A stretch of DNA of 64,000 bases, from NCBI GenBank assembly GCA_964242415.1, contig CAXTAT010000004.1, forward strand, positions 1 through 64,000, in the 5' to 3' direction. The notes under the pieces are model-generated. The model saw only the letters and a program-made list of their open reading frames with translations, was not told where the DNA came from and made no database searches. The translations under genes were made by a program, and so were the position numbers. This document shows, in pieces, positions 1 through 8,024 of the stretch; positions within the stretch are counted from its first letter, which is position 1, and each line of letters opens with the position of its first letter. Origin of the DNA: DASWOJ01 sp964242415. Lineage in GTDB: Bacteria; Pseudomonadota; Alphaproteobacteria; Acetobacterales; Acetobacteraceae.

Positions 1-368
1 AGACCGAGCCGGGGCGGCTGTGGGCGTTCGACCTCGACGGCCCCGGGCAGATCCGCCGGCAGCCGTGGCCGTCGCCGCATGGCGGGCGGCTGGTCATGGG
101 CAGCGCCAACTTCCAGCGCTTCGACAGCCTGGCGGTGGACTGCGAGGGCAACATCTGTGTTGCCACGCTGGTGCACGGCGGCATCTCGATCATCGCGCCG
201 GACAGCTCGTCGATCCGCCATGTGCCGATGCCGGAGCGCTGGGTGACCAACATCTGCTTCGGCGGCCCGGCGCTGCGGACGGCGTTCATCACGCTGTCCT
301 CCACGGGCCGGCTGGTCTCGTGCGCGTGGGAGAGGGCAGGGGCGCCGCTTGCCTACCTGAACACCTGA
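1..368 (+). CDS. SMP-30/gluconolactonase family protein, C-terminal part
   Basis: The gene enters from the left edge, so only the last 121 or so residues are visible, read in the frame beginning at base 3. The visible blades (LWAFDLDG, then FDSLAVDCEGNICVAT, then WVTNICFGG and TAFITLSSTGRL) are the repeating beta-propeller strands of the SMP-30/gluconolactonase/LRE family, which hydrolyses sugar lactones with a bound divalent metal. The Asn-Ile-Cys-Phe-Gly-Gly segment near the end is the usual last blade. The substrate cannot be inferred from this part and the upstream neighbours are outside the window. Family assignment is fairly sure; specificity is unknown. Confidence 0.8.
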   Translation, partial: TEPGRLWAFDLDGPGQIRRQPWPSPHGGRLVMGSANFQRFDSLAVDCEGNICVATLVHGGISIIAPDSSSIRHVPMPERWVTNICFGGPALRTAFITLSSTGRLVSCAWERAGAPLAYLNT

Positions 369-496
369 CGCCGGGCCGCAAGGGGGATGCGGCCGCGGCG
401 GCATGCCTTCATCCATCGCGTTCCGATCGGCGCCGCTGCCAGAGGCGGCCAAGCCTGCATTGTTGCCTGACGTGACCGTTGCAAGCGCGAAAGCGC

Positions 497-1459
497 TCAA
501 CCGGTCCCTGCGGCGACGGCAGGCCTTTCCACGCGCGCATTGCGGCGCATGGTCTGCGGCGGCTGGCCGTAGGCCCGCAGGAAGGCGCGGCGCATCCGCT
601 CGCGGTCGGCGAAGCCGGTCTCGTTGGCCACGGTGTCGATCGGGCGCCGCCCCTGCTCCATCATCACGCGCGCTGCCTCGACGCGCAGGGTCTCGACCGC
701 TTTGGCCGGGGACTGGCCGGTCTCGGCGTGGAACGCCCGGCTGAACTGCCGCGGGCTGAGGTGCGCGGCGTCGGCCAGCCGCTCGACCGACAACGACGTG
801 TGCAGGTTGCGCTTGGCGTAGTCCAGCGCGCTCTGGATGCGGTCCGACTTGGCGTCGAGTTCAAGCAGCGCCGAATGCTGTGACTGGCCGCCGGCCCGGC
901 GGTGGTGGATCACCAGCGACTTGCTCACCAGGCGGGCGATCTCCGCGCCGAGGTCCTTTTCGACCATGCTCAGCGCGAGGTCGATGCCGGCCGACATGCC
1001 AGCCGAGGTCCAGACCGGCCCATCGACGATGAAGATGCGGTCCTCTTCCACCCTGACCGCGCGATAGCACTTTTGCAGGTTGCGCGCGTGCGCCCAGTGC
1101 GTCGTCGCGCGGCGGCCGTCGAGGATGCCCGCCTCGGCCAGCACGAACGCGCCCGTGCAGACGGCTGCCACGCGCCGCGACCGCAACAGGGCGTGCCGCA
1201 CGAAGGCGATGAGCGCCGGGGTGGGCGCTACGAGACCTGTGGCGCCGCCGACGATGACCGTGTCGAAGTGGCTCTCGTCGAACGCGTCGGTGTGCACGCT
1301 GATGCCCAGCGAGCTGCGCACCGCGCTGCCGGTCTCGGACAGCAGGCGCACGTCGTAGAACGGGCCGCCGGCGGAGAGATTGGCGAACTCGAACACCGAC
1401 AGCGCGCCGAAGCCCATCACCTGGAAGCCAGGGGCGACGATGAAACCGAGCCGCAGCAT
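497..1459 (-). CDS. GlxA-type transcriptional regulator (DJ-1/PfpI + AraC HTH)
   Basis: A 320-residue regulator with an N-terminal DJ-1/PfpI (class I glutamine amidotransferase-like) domain at about residues 1-180 and a C-terminal AraC double helix-turn-helix at about 215-310. The nucleophile-elbow cysteine is present at residue 101 (AAVCTGAFVLAEAG). The frame stays open upstream, but the start at 1459 gives the standard family beginning MLRLGFIVAPGFQ and has a GAGGGGAT Shine-Dalgarno just before it. It is transcribed away from the SDR gene at 1571 with about 110 bp between them, so it may control that gene. The ligand is unknown; members of this family usually sense small metabolites. Confidence 0.9.
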   Translation of the reverse strand: MLRLGFIVAPGFQVMGFGALSVFEFANLSAGGPFYDVRLLSETGSAVRSSLGISVHTDAFDESHFDTVIVGGATGLVAPTPALIAFVRHALLRSRRVAAVCTGAFVLAEAGILDGRRATTHWAHARNLQKCYRAVRVEEDRIFIVDGPVWTSAGMSAGIDLALSMVEKDLGAEIARLVSKSLVIHHRRAGGQSQHSALLELDAKSDRIQSALDYAKRNLHTSLSVERLADAAHLSPRQFSRAFHAETGQSPAKAVETLRVEAARVMMEQGRRPIDTVANETGFADRERMRRAFLRAYGQPPQTMRRNARVERPAVAAGTG

Positions 1460-1570
1460 GGGTATCCCCTCTGTCCTAAAAGGTGGTATATATGACATTT
1501 GTGCCGAAGGCGAGCGGGCATAGATATCCGTCCAGCACCGGCATCGGCCTGGTGGAACGGAGTCAGCCAG

Positions 1571-2386
1571 ATGGCCAGCAACGCACATGGGGGCACGGCC
1601 CTGATCACCGGCGCATCGTCGGGCATCGGCGCGGTCTATGCGGACCGGCTCGCCCGGCGCGGCCACGACCTGATCCTGGTGGCGCGGAACGGTGGCCGCC
1701 TGCAGAGGCTGGCCAGCCGGTTGAGCGACGCCACGGGCTGCGCAGTCGAGACGATCGCGGCCGACCTGACCGACGCCGCCGATCTGGCCAGGGTTGAGAC
1801 GATTCTCCGCACCGATGCCAGCATCACGATGCTGGTCAACAACGCGGGCGTCGGATCAGCCGGGCCGCTGCTCGCCTCGGACGTTGACAGGATGAGCGAC
1901 ATGATCGCGCTCAACGTCGGCGCGCTGACACGGCTGACGTATTCCGTGGTCCCCGCCTACATCGCGCGCGGCACGGGCACGATCGTCAACATCGCCTCGA
2001 TCGCCGCCGTTGCGCCTGAGCTGCTCAACGGCGTCTATGGCGGCAGCAAGGCGTTCGTGCTCGCCTTTAGCCAGTCGCTGAACCACGAACTCGCCGAGAA
2101 AGGGGTCCGCGTGCAGGCGGTGCTGCCGGGCGCCACGGCTACCGAGTTCTGGGACGCCGCCGGGTTTCCACTGGCGAACCTGCCCGCGGCGATCGTCATG
2201 TCGGCCGAGGACATGGTTGATGCGGCGCTCGCCGGCCTCGACCAGGGCGAGACCGTCACTATCCCATCGCTGCCCGACGCCGCGGACTGGGCTGCCTTCG
2301 AGGCTGCCCGCCAGGCGCTGGCGCCCAACCTGTCGCGGGCCGAGCCGGCCGCGCGATACGGCGTGACCCGGCGCCGGGCGGCCTGA
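1571..2386 (+). CDS. Short-chain dehydrogenase/reductase
   Basis: A 271-residue classical SDR. The NAD(P)-binding TGASSGIG motif lies at residues 13-20, NNAG at 90-93, the catalytic Ser near 143, and YxxxK at Tyr156/Lys160. The start at 1571 was chosen over upstream in-frame codons because it places the Rossmann strand a few residues from the N terminus and has a GGAG element about 8 bases before it. The arginine following the second beta strand (LILVARN) suggests NADP preference, which is inference. It is divergent from the GlxA-type regulator, a common pairing for regulated detoxifying reductases. The substrate is unknown. Confidence 0.9.
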   Translation: MASNAHGGTALITGASSGIGAVYADRLARRGHDLILVARNGGRLQRLASRLSDATGCAVETIAADLTDAADLARVETILRTDASITMLVNNAGVGSAGPLLASDVDRMSDMIALNVGALTRLTYSVVPAYIARGTGTIVNIASIAAVAPELLNGVYGGSKAFVLAFSQSLNHELAEKGVRVQAVLPGATATEFWDAAGFPLANLPAAIVMSAEDMVDAALAGLDQGETVTIPSLPDAADWAAFEAARQALAPNLSRAEPAARYGVTRRRAA

Positions 2387-2481
2387 ACGGGCGTGCCCAA
2401 TTAACGCAATGGTCATTCCAGGGACGAGGCTGGCTTCGCCCTCTGCAATGGCCTCGCTTATCCGGCGGGAGAATGGCTGGC

Positions 2482-3336
2482 ATGACCGACACAATGGAAC
2501 TCAAGAACGCCGATAGATTGATCCGAAGCTCGGACCGCACCAGGATATTCATGCATTCGTGGCATCCTGCACTCAGCGCGCGGGGAGTTGTTGTCATTGT
2601 GCCGGGCTTCAACGCACACGGCGGCCGTTACCAGTGGGTTGCCGAACAGCTCAACGCTGGTGGGCTTGCGGTGTATGCGGTTGACCTGCGCGGCCGTGGC
2701 AAGTCGGACGGCGAGCGTTTCTATGTCGAGAGCTTCGCGGATTACGTCAGCGATTTGGCTGCGGTTGTCGAGCAGGCGAGGCTGCACGACCCGGCCCTGC
2801 CGGTATTCCTGCTGGGTCACAGTGCTGGCGGTGTGATCGCCTGCTTCTACGCGCTTGAACATGGGCATGAGCTTTCTGGGCTGATCTGCGAAAGCTTTGC
2901 CTTCGAACTTCCGGCGCCGGACTTTGCCTTGGCTGCATTAAGGGGCCTGAGCCACATCGTTCCCCATGCCCATTTGGTGCGCCTGAAGACCAAGGATTTC
3001 TCCCGCGATCCCACGGTCGTCGAAGCCATGAACAATGACCCGCTCATTGCAGGCGAGGCCGAACCGACGCAAACGATTGCGGAGATGGCTCGTGCCGGCG
3101 GGCGACTGCGGGGCCTGTTCGACCAGATCACCCTGCCGGTGCTGATCCTGCATGGAACCGCGGACAAGGTCGCCAAGCCGAGTGGAAGCCAGCACTTCTT
3201 CGACGCCGCAGGCTCTGGCGACAAGTCCTTGCAGATGTATGAGGGGAGTTTCCATGATCTCCTCAATGACTCCGGCAAGGAGCTCGTCATGTCGGATATC
3301 AGTCAATGGATTGATCGCCACCTGCCCAGCCGTTGA
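2482..3336 (+). CDS. Alpha/beta hydrolase, monoacylglycerol lipase-like
   Basis: A 284-residue serine hydrolase of the Hydrolase_4 (serine aminopeptidase S33 / monoacylglycerol lipase) type. The lid-region signature PGFNAHGGRY near residue 41, DLRGRGKSDG near 68, and nucleophile elbow GHSAGG with Ser114 are all present. The acid is likely the Asp in HGTADKV (about 229) and the base the His in GSFHDLLND (about 257). An in-frame ATG at 2473 sits almost on top of the GGGAG ribosome-binding site, so the ATG at 2482 (10 bases downstream) was preferred. It is less GC-rich than its neighbours. Lysophospholipid or monoglyceride hydrolysis is likely from the family, not proven. Confidence 0.85.
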   Translation: MTDTMELKNADRLIRSSDRTRIFMHSWHPALSARGVVVIVPGFNAHGGRYQWVAEQLNAGGLAVYAVDLRGRGKSDGERFYVESFADYVSDLAAVVEQARLHDPALPVFLLGHSAGGVIACFYALEHGHELSGLICESFAFELPAPDFALAALRGLSHIVPHAHLVRLKTKDFSRDPTVVEAMNNDPLIAGEAEPTQTIAEMARAGGRLRGLFDQITLPVLILHGTADKVAKPSGSQHFFDAAGSGDKSLQMYEGSFHDLLNDSGKELVMSDISQWIDRHLPSR

Positions 3337-3451
3337 AGCAGCGCAGGCCGATGCAGCCTTGAACCAAAAACTTTGCCAGAGACGCAAGGTTTAACATCGG
3401 ATGCCGGCGCCCCAACCGGAACCGGCACCCCCGACAGAATGGAAACTGGCC

Positions 3452-4339
3452 ATGTATGTAAGCAACCCGTGGGACACCGTGCCCAACGCCGCCGCCCTGG
3501 CTGGCAAGCTGACTTCGAACACCCTCACAACCAGCGATGGCACCCTCCTCTATTACAAGGATTGGGGCAGCGGCCCGGCGGTCGTCTTCAGCCATGGCTA
3601 TCCGCTGTCGTCGGACGCCTGGGAGAACCAGATGATGTTCCTGCTGCAGCACGGCTACCGCGTCATCGCCCATGACCGCCGCGGGTTCGGCCGCTCCAGC
3701 CAGCCGAGTCAGGGCTACGACTTCGACACGTTCGCCGACGACCTCGCCGCCCTGGCCGAGGCGCTCGACCTGAGCGGCGCAACCTTTGTCGGCCATTCGA
3801 TGGGCGGCGGCGAGGTGGCCCGCTACATCGGCCGCCACGGTGAGGGGCGGGTCGCCAAGGTCGCGCTCGTTGCGGCCGTGACGCCGTTCCTGCTGAAAAC
3901 TGCGATGAACTCCCATGGTGCGCCCATTGAGGTCTTCGACAGCATGCGCGCCGCCGTGCAGGCCGACCGTTCGCAGTGGAACAAGGATACGACGATGCCG
4001 TACTACAGCTACAACCGCCCCGGCGCCAAGGTGTCGGAGGGCGTGCGGGAGGATTACTGGCGCCAAGGCATGGCGACCGGACTCCTGGCTGCGTATCATG
4101 CCATCGGCGCGTTCTCGGAGACGGATTTCCGGGAGGACCTGGCGAGGATCAGCGTCCCAACCCTGGTCGTGCACGGCAGCGACGACCAGATCGTGCCCAT
4201 TGAAATCTCCGGCGAGCTGGCGGCGAAGGCCGTGAAGAACGCCCGGCTCGTGGTTTACGAAGGAGGGTCGCACGGCCTGCTGATTACGCAGAAGGACCTG
4301 CTGAATAGGGATTTGCTGAGTTTTCTGCGAGCGGCGTGA
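3452..4339 (+). CDS. Alpha/beta hydrolase, non-heme chloroperoxidase/perhydrolase-like
   Basis: A 295-residue alpha/beta hydrolase resembling bacterial non-heme haloperoxidases (perhydrolases): DGTLLYYKDWGSG near the N terminus, oxyanion region FSHGYPLSSDAW, HDRRGFGRSS, and nucleophile elbow GHSMGGGE with Ser116. The acid is in HGSDDQIVP and the base in GGSHGLL. A cofactor-free Ser-His-Asp hydrolase is expected; halogenation is usually a side activity via peracid. The start is uncertain: an in-frame ATG at 3401 would add 17 proline-rich residues, and neither start has a strong ribosome-binding site. It follows another hydrolase in the same direction at a distance of about 115 bp. Confidence 0.85.
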   Translation: MYVSNPWDTVPNAAALAGKLTSNTLTTSDGTLLYYKDWGSGPAVVFSHGYPLSSDAWENQMMFLLQHGYRVIAHDRRGFGRSSQPSQGYDFDTFADDLAALAEALDLSGATFVGHSMGGGEVARYIGRHGEGRVAKVALVAAVTPFLLKTAMNSHGAPIEVFDSMRAAVQADRSQWNKDTTMPYYSYNRPGAKVSEGVREDYWRQGMATGLLAAYHAIGAFSETDFREDLARISVPTLVVHGSDDQIVPIEISGELAAKAVKNARLVVYEGGSHGLLITQKDLLNRDLLSFLRAA

Positions 4340-4345
4340 GGATCA

Positions 4346-4471
4346 AGACGGCACCAGGCGGGAGACATCGCCATCCATAGTCTGGGCGGGATCGCCACGG
4401 CGGCCGTGCTCCTGGCGTCCAAGGCTTCCAGCTTAATTAACGGCACTGCCATCCAGGTGGACGGCGGCTAG
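4346..4471 (+). pseudogene. C-terminal remnant of a short-chain dehydrogenase
   Basis: Reading the frame that ends at the TAG at 4469-4471 gives a run of about 30 residues including AAVLLASKASSLINGTAI and QVDGG before the stop. This is the hallmark last segment of FabG-like SDRs, which usually read VVFLASDAASFITG followed by VDGG. No start, Rossmann motif or catalytic Tyr/Lys precedes it, because the upstream hydrolase gene ends at 4339. It is therefore a decayed or rearranged 3' end. The assignment rests on a short but very characteristic motif. Confidence 0.6.
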
Positions 4472-4544
4472 GCCCGGATTTGAACCGCAAACCGCAGCTC
4501 CTGCCTTCGCGGCGACGCGAGGCCAACCATTGGAGGATAGAGCC

Positions 4545-6017
4545 ATGACCAAGCGTTCCGTTACCGGCGCGGCCGAACCCGGGGACAAGCCGGGGACCGA
4601 GGTGGAGCACTACGACATCGTCGTCTTCGGCGGCGGCACGGGCGGCAAGACGCTGGCGATGGACCAGGCCGATGCCGGCAAGCGCGTCGCCGTCGTCGAG
4701 GCCGGCCTGATCGGCGGCTCGTGCATCAACATCGCCTGCGTCCCATCCAAGACGCTCGTGCGCAGCGCGCAGCTTGTCGAGCTGGCGCGGCGTGGCAACG
4801 CGCTCGGCCTCATCCATGCCGGCCCGGTGGCGGCCGACATGGGTCCCGTCGCCGCGCGCACGGCCGGGGTCGTGGCCGGCATGGTCGCGGTGAACCGCGC
4901 GGCGTTCGCGGCCAGCGGGTTCGAGCTGCTGCTCGGCTGGGGCCGCTTCGTCGGCCCGCGCGTGATCGAGGTTGCCACCGACGCCGGGCCACGGCGCGTC
5001 ACCGGTGACCGCATCTATCTCGACCTCGGCACCAAGGCCGCCATCCCCGCCATCCCGGGCCTGCTTGAGGCGGAGCCGCTGACCCATGTCGAGGCGCTGA
5101 CGCTCGACGTGCTGCCGACGCGGCTGCTGGTGATCGGCGGCGGCTACGTCGGCATGGAGATGGCCCAGGCCTTTCGCCGCCTCGGCAGCGAGGTCGTGAT
5201 CCTTGAAACGGGCCGCCAGCTTGCCGGGCGCGAGGACGCGGATGTCGCAATGGCGATCGGGGCGCTGTTCACGGGGGAGGGGATCGAGCTTGTGCTGGAG
5301 GCGCGGATCGCCGTGGTGTCGGGCCGCTCGGGGACGGGCGTGGCGGTCCGCCTGGAGGACGGCCGCGGCTTCGCCGGCTCGCACGTGCTGGTCGCGGCGG
5401 GGCGCACGCCGAGGACGGCCGGGATCGGGCTCGACATCGCCGGGGTGGCGCTGGACGGGCGCGGCTTCGTCCGCGTCGATGCGGCGCTGAAGACCAGCGC
5501 ACCCGGCATCTGGGCGATGGGGGAGGTCGCGGGCAGCCCGATGTTCACCCATGTGTCGCTCGACGACTGCCGCGTGGCACAGAGCGGCATTGCCGGCGGG
5601 ACGCGCACGACCGCGGGGCGGCTGGTGCCCTACGCCGTGTTCATCGATCCCGAGTTCGCCCGCGTTGGGCTGAGCGAGGCCGAGGCGCTGAAGGCCGGCG
5701 TCCCTTACCGGCTGGCGAGGATGCCGGTGGATGACATCCCCCGCGCGCGCACCCTTGGCGAGCGGAGCGGCTTCATGAAGGCCCTGGTGGCGGTTGACGA
5801 CGACCGGATGCTGGGTTTTGCGATGCTCGGCGCGCAGGCGGGTGAGGTCATGACCATCGTGCAGATGGCGATGCTGGGCGGCCTGCCCTACACGGCGCTG
5901 CGCGACGGCATCCTGACCCACCCGACCATGGCGGAGGGCTTGGGCATGCTGTTCGCGAGGGTTCAGCCGGCGAAGTCCATGGGCTTGGATGCCCTCCCGG
6001 TGCGGCATGCGGCCTAG
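4545..6017 (+). CDS. Mercuric reductase-like FAD-dependent pyridine nucleotide-disulphide oxidoreductase
   Basis: A 490-residue class I flavoprotein disulphide reductase. The FAD-binding GGGTGG is at residues 29-34, the redox-active CxxxxC pair at Cys60/Cys65 (GGSCINIACVPSK), the NAD(P)H-binding GGGYVGMEMAQAF mid-protein, the ATG-type FAD motif near WAMGEVAG, and the C-terminal HPTMAEGL His-Glu pair that completes the active site. It lacks an N-terminal metal-binding domain and a C-terminal vicinal Cys-Cys, so true MerA function is unlikely; related proteins are usually annotated mercuric reductase-like or dihydrolipoamide dehydrogenase-like. Start 4545 has GGAGG eight bases upstream. It precedes a secreted fasciclin gene. 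Confidence 0.9.
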   Translation: MTKRSVTGAAEPGDKPGTEVEHYDIVVFGGGTGGKTLAMDQADAGKRVAVVEAGLIGGSCINIACVPSKTLVRSAQLVELARRGNALGLIHAGPVAADMGPVAARTAGVVAGMVAVNRAAFAASGFELLLGWGRFVGPRVIEVATDAGPRRVTGDRIYLDLGTKAAIPAIPGLLEAEPLTHVEALTLDVLPTRLLVIGGGYVGMEMAQAFRRLGSEVVILETGRQLAGREDADVAMAIGALFTGEGIELVLEARIAVVSGRSGTGVAVRLEDGRGFAGSHVLVAAGRTPRTAGIGLDIAGVALDGRGFVRVDAALKTSAPGIWAMGEVAGSPMFTHVSLDDCRVAQSGIAGGTRTTAGRLVPYAVFIDPEFARVGLSEAEALKAGVPYRLARMPVDDIPRARTLGERSGFMKALVAVDDDRMLGFAMLGAQAGEVMTIVQMAMLGGLPYTALRDGILTHPTMAEGLGMLFARVQPAKSMGLDALPVRHAA

Positions 6018-6132
6018 CTGCGCCACGCGCGATGAGGGGCACAGGCGTGTTCGCCGGGGACGTGGCAGGCCGATACGCCGATCTGCTGTGCGCCTTGAAC
6101 CCCGTGATTGACGTCAACCTCAGGAGGCTTCG

Positions 6133-6714
6133 ATGACCCGTCGTGGTTTGGCTTTGTCCGCATCAGCGTCGGCCGTCGCGCTGGCCATTGGCGCCCGGTC
6201 AGGCGTCGCATACGCCCAGGCCGGGGACGGCCCGAGGGACGGCCCCAGGGATGGTCGGGACGCCTTCAGCATCGCGTCCGCCGACCCGCGGTTCCGCACC
6301 TTCACGGCCATCGTGCACAGGAGCGGCCTGGAGCCGTCCGCCCGGGGCGTGCAGCCCTTCACCGTCTTCATGCCGACCGAGGCGGCGTTCGACCGCTACC
6401 CCGAGCTGCGCGCCAGCCTGCTCGGCCCGGCGTCCGAGGCGTTCCCCGACACGCACGCGCTGGTGATGTTCGTCAGGGCGCACGTGCTGCTCGGCCTGCA
6501 CCCGACGCCGCCGCTTGGCGAGCGCAGGGAGCGGCTCATGACCCGGGTGGGAACCACGATCGAGATCATCGACACGACACCGCCGACGATCAGTTGGGAG
6601 AGTGCCGGCGGGCGCACCGGCACCGCCACGCTGTCGGAAGCGCCGATCATCGCCAGCAACGCGCTGATCTATGCAATCGACAACCCAATCCTGCTGGTTG
6701 CGCCAGGGGACTGA
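6133..6714 (+). CDS. Secreted fasciclin (FAS1) domain protein
   Basis: A 193-residue protein with a Sec-type signal peptide (basic RR then a hydrophobic Ala-rich stretch, likely cleaved after AYAQA near residue 29). A single FAS1 domain follows: FRTFTAIVHRSGL, FTVFMPTEAAFDR (the conserved FAPTxxAF-like box) and the late IIASNALIYAIDNPI strand. Such proteins are exported adhesion or matrix proteins. The start has a perfect AGGAGG-type ribosome-binding site. A repeated GDGPRDGPRDG linker follows the signal peptide. The second conserved FAS1 box is somewhat divergent. Confidence 0.85.
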   Translation: MTRRGLALSASASAVALAIGARSGVAYAQAGDGPRDGPRDGRDAFSIASADPRFRTFTAIVHRSGLEPSARGVQPFTVFMPTEAAFDRYPELRASLLGPASEAFPDTHALVMFVRAHVLLGLHPTPPLGERRERLMTRVGTTIEIIDTTPPTISWESAGGRTGTATLSEAPIIASNALIYAIDNPILLVAPGD

Positions 6715-6951
6715 AACGACCGCCTGGGACGGCCGGACTCCGCTTTCGACCTAGCGGAGGGCTGGCTGCGACCAGCCTCAAGCCTGGCCGTTGCCGGGAG
6801 AAGGCGGCAAGTCGAAGTGTCGTGGGCGGCAAAACAGGCATGAGACAGGGCGTGCCGGGCAGCATCAAGGCCCGGTATGCCTCCAGCAAGCAGCTCACCG
6901 GGATCGACCGCCATCGCCAGGGTGCCGGCGATATGATCTCCCCCTGGGGTC

Positions 6952-7191
6952 ATGAATTGCGCCCTGAGTGCGATCGCGCCCAGCCCGGCCGGTTTCGCGA
7001 TGGGGGCGTTCATCAGCCTGCCGATCGCGGTCGTCGCCTCGGGGATCATCCGCTTTGTGGTTCTCGATGGGAGCCAGGGATTCCTCACCCTGGTCCTCGC
7101 GATGGCGCCGGTCACCTTCTCCGCTTGCAGCCTGATGGTGCGGCATGGAACCCGTGCGGAGGCGCCGCATGGAGGGCGGGCGGCTTGCGAG
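6952..7191 (+). pseudogene. Possible remnant of a FUSC-family (aromatic acid exporter) membrane protein
   Basis: Between the fasciclin gene and the NUDIX gene a short open stretch encodes two hydrophobic segments: GFAMGAFISLPIAVVASGI and FLTLVLAMAPVTFSACSLMV, joined by RFVVLDGSQG. The pattern of helix, then a short loop ending in a Gly-Phe, then a helix with an AP motif resembles the C-terminal membrane part of FUSC/YccS-type exporters. An in-frame stop lies immediately upstream at 6934 and no full-length gene exists, so this is read as a decayed fragment. The rest of 6715-6951 shows nothing recognisable. The family assignment is tentative. Confidence 0.35.
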
Positions 7192-7192
7192 G

Positions 7193-7912
7193 CTACTGTT
7201 CGTCGCCTGCGGGCCGCCGGGCCGGGCCGCTGCCTGAGCGCAGCAGCAGCGTGCCCGGCGCCGCCAGGCGGAACAGCTCCGCCGGGCGGTGCGCCAGGCC
7301 GGTGCGCTTGTGCCCGGTCGGCTCGACCAGCCGCTGCGCGTCCACCACCTGGCGGCGGAAGTTGGCCGCGTCCAGCACCTCGCCCGTGATGCGCTCATAC
7401 AGCGTCCGCAGCTCCTGCAAGGTGAACTCCGGCGGCAGCAGGAAGCCCGGCAGCGAGGAGTAGGTGCTCTTGTCCCGCAGCCGCTGCACCGCCTTGGCCG
7501 CGATGGCACCGTGGTCGAACGGCAGCGGCGGCAGCCGGTTCACCGGCAGGATGTCCCGCAGCACGTCGCCCCGCAGGTGTGCGGCCGGCACCAGCCCTAG
7601 GTACGCCACCGCGATGGACCAGCCGCGCGGGTCCCGCCGGCGCCCGGAGAAGGTGTAAAGCTGCTCCAGGTAGGACACCTCCATGCCCAGCTTGCCGCGC
7701 GCCACCCGACGGGCGGTGGCCTCGGTGTCGTCGTCCTCGTCCACGCGGACGTAGCCGCCGGGCAGTGCGCGGGCGCCGGCATAGGGCGGCTTGTCGCGGC
7801 GCGGCAGCAGCAGGCCCAGGCCGCCCGCCACCCCGCCCTCCAGCAGCGCGAACAGCGCCACGTCCACCGTGGCGATCGGCTTGTCGAAGTCTCCCGGCTT
7901 TTCGAAGGCCAT
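7193..7912 (-). CDS. NUDIX-domain protein with winged-helix tail, NrtR-like
   Basis: A 239-residue protein with an N-terminal NUDIX fold (about 12-140) and a C-terminal winged helix (about 150-225; FTLQELRTLYERITGEVLDAANFRR is the typical NrtR-type DNA-binding segment). The Nudix box is degenerate: after GGYVRVDEDDD the catalytic RExxEE core is replaced by RRVARGKLGM. This fits the non-hydrolytic NrtR regulators, which sense ADP-ribose-like ligands and control NAD metabolism. It is divergent from the VWA/PurA-like operon, with an AT-rich 112-bp region between them, so it probably regulates that operon. The ligand is inferred from the family only. Confidence 0.8.
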   Translation of the reverse strand: MAFEKPGDFDKPIATVDVALFALLEGGVAGGLGLLLPRRDKPPYAGARALPGGYVRVDEDDDTEATARRVARGKLGMEVSYLEQLYTFSGRRRDPRGWSIAVAYLGLVPAAHLRGDVLRDILPVNRLPPLPFDHGAIAAKAVQRLRDKSTYSSLPGFLLPPEFTLQELRTLYERITGEVLDAANFRRQVVDAQRLVEPTGHKRTGLAHRPAELFRLAAPGTLLLRSGSGPARRPAGDEQ

Positions 7913-7972
7913 GCCCGTCCCGATCCGTTGCGCGCGCCCCTCATCGCACGTCCGGCCCCTGTTTGGGTAGTA

Positions 7973-8019
7973 TTGACTGTAAGATTGTTAGATGCATATA
8001 TACCTTATCAAACAGGAGG
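7973..8019 (+). promoter_or_regulatory. Sigma-70-like promoter and ribosome-binding site of the VWA-purA-like operon
   Basis: In an otherwise GC-rich window this stretch is markedly AT-rich. TTGACT at 7973-7978 and TATATA at 7997-8002 are separated by 18 bases, close to the sigma-70 consensus. AGGAGG at 8014-8019 precedes the ATG at 8025. The predicted leader is very short. Short inverted elements (GGTA near 7966 against TACC near 8001, and TAA-N5-TTA at 7980-7990) overlap the promoter and could be a regulator site, possibly for the divergent NrtR-like protein. The promoter is direct reading; the operator is inference. Confidence 0.55.
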
Positions 8020-8024
8020 GCATC

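Noticed and set aside
4545..6017. Calling the flavoprotein a true mercuric reductase (merA)
   Set aside because: The C-terminal vicinal cysteines that hand Hg(II) to the active site are absent, and there are no mer genes around it.
4437..6026. A 529-codon open frame on the minus strand
   Set aside because: It is antisense to the intact flavoprotein disulphide reductase and rich in Arg, His and Ala with no motif.
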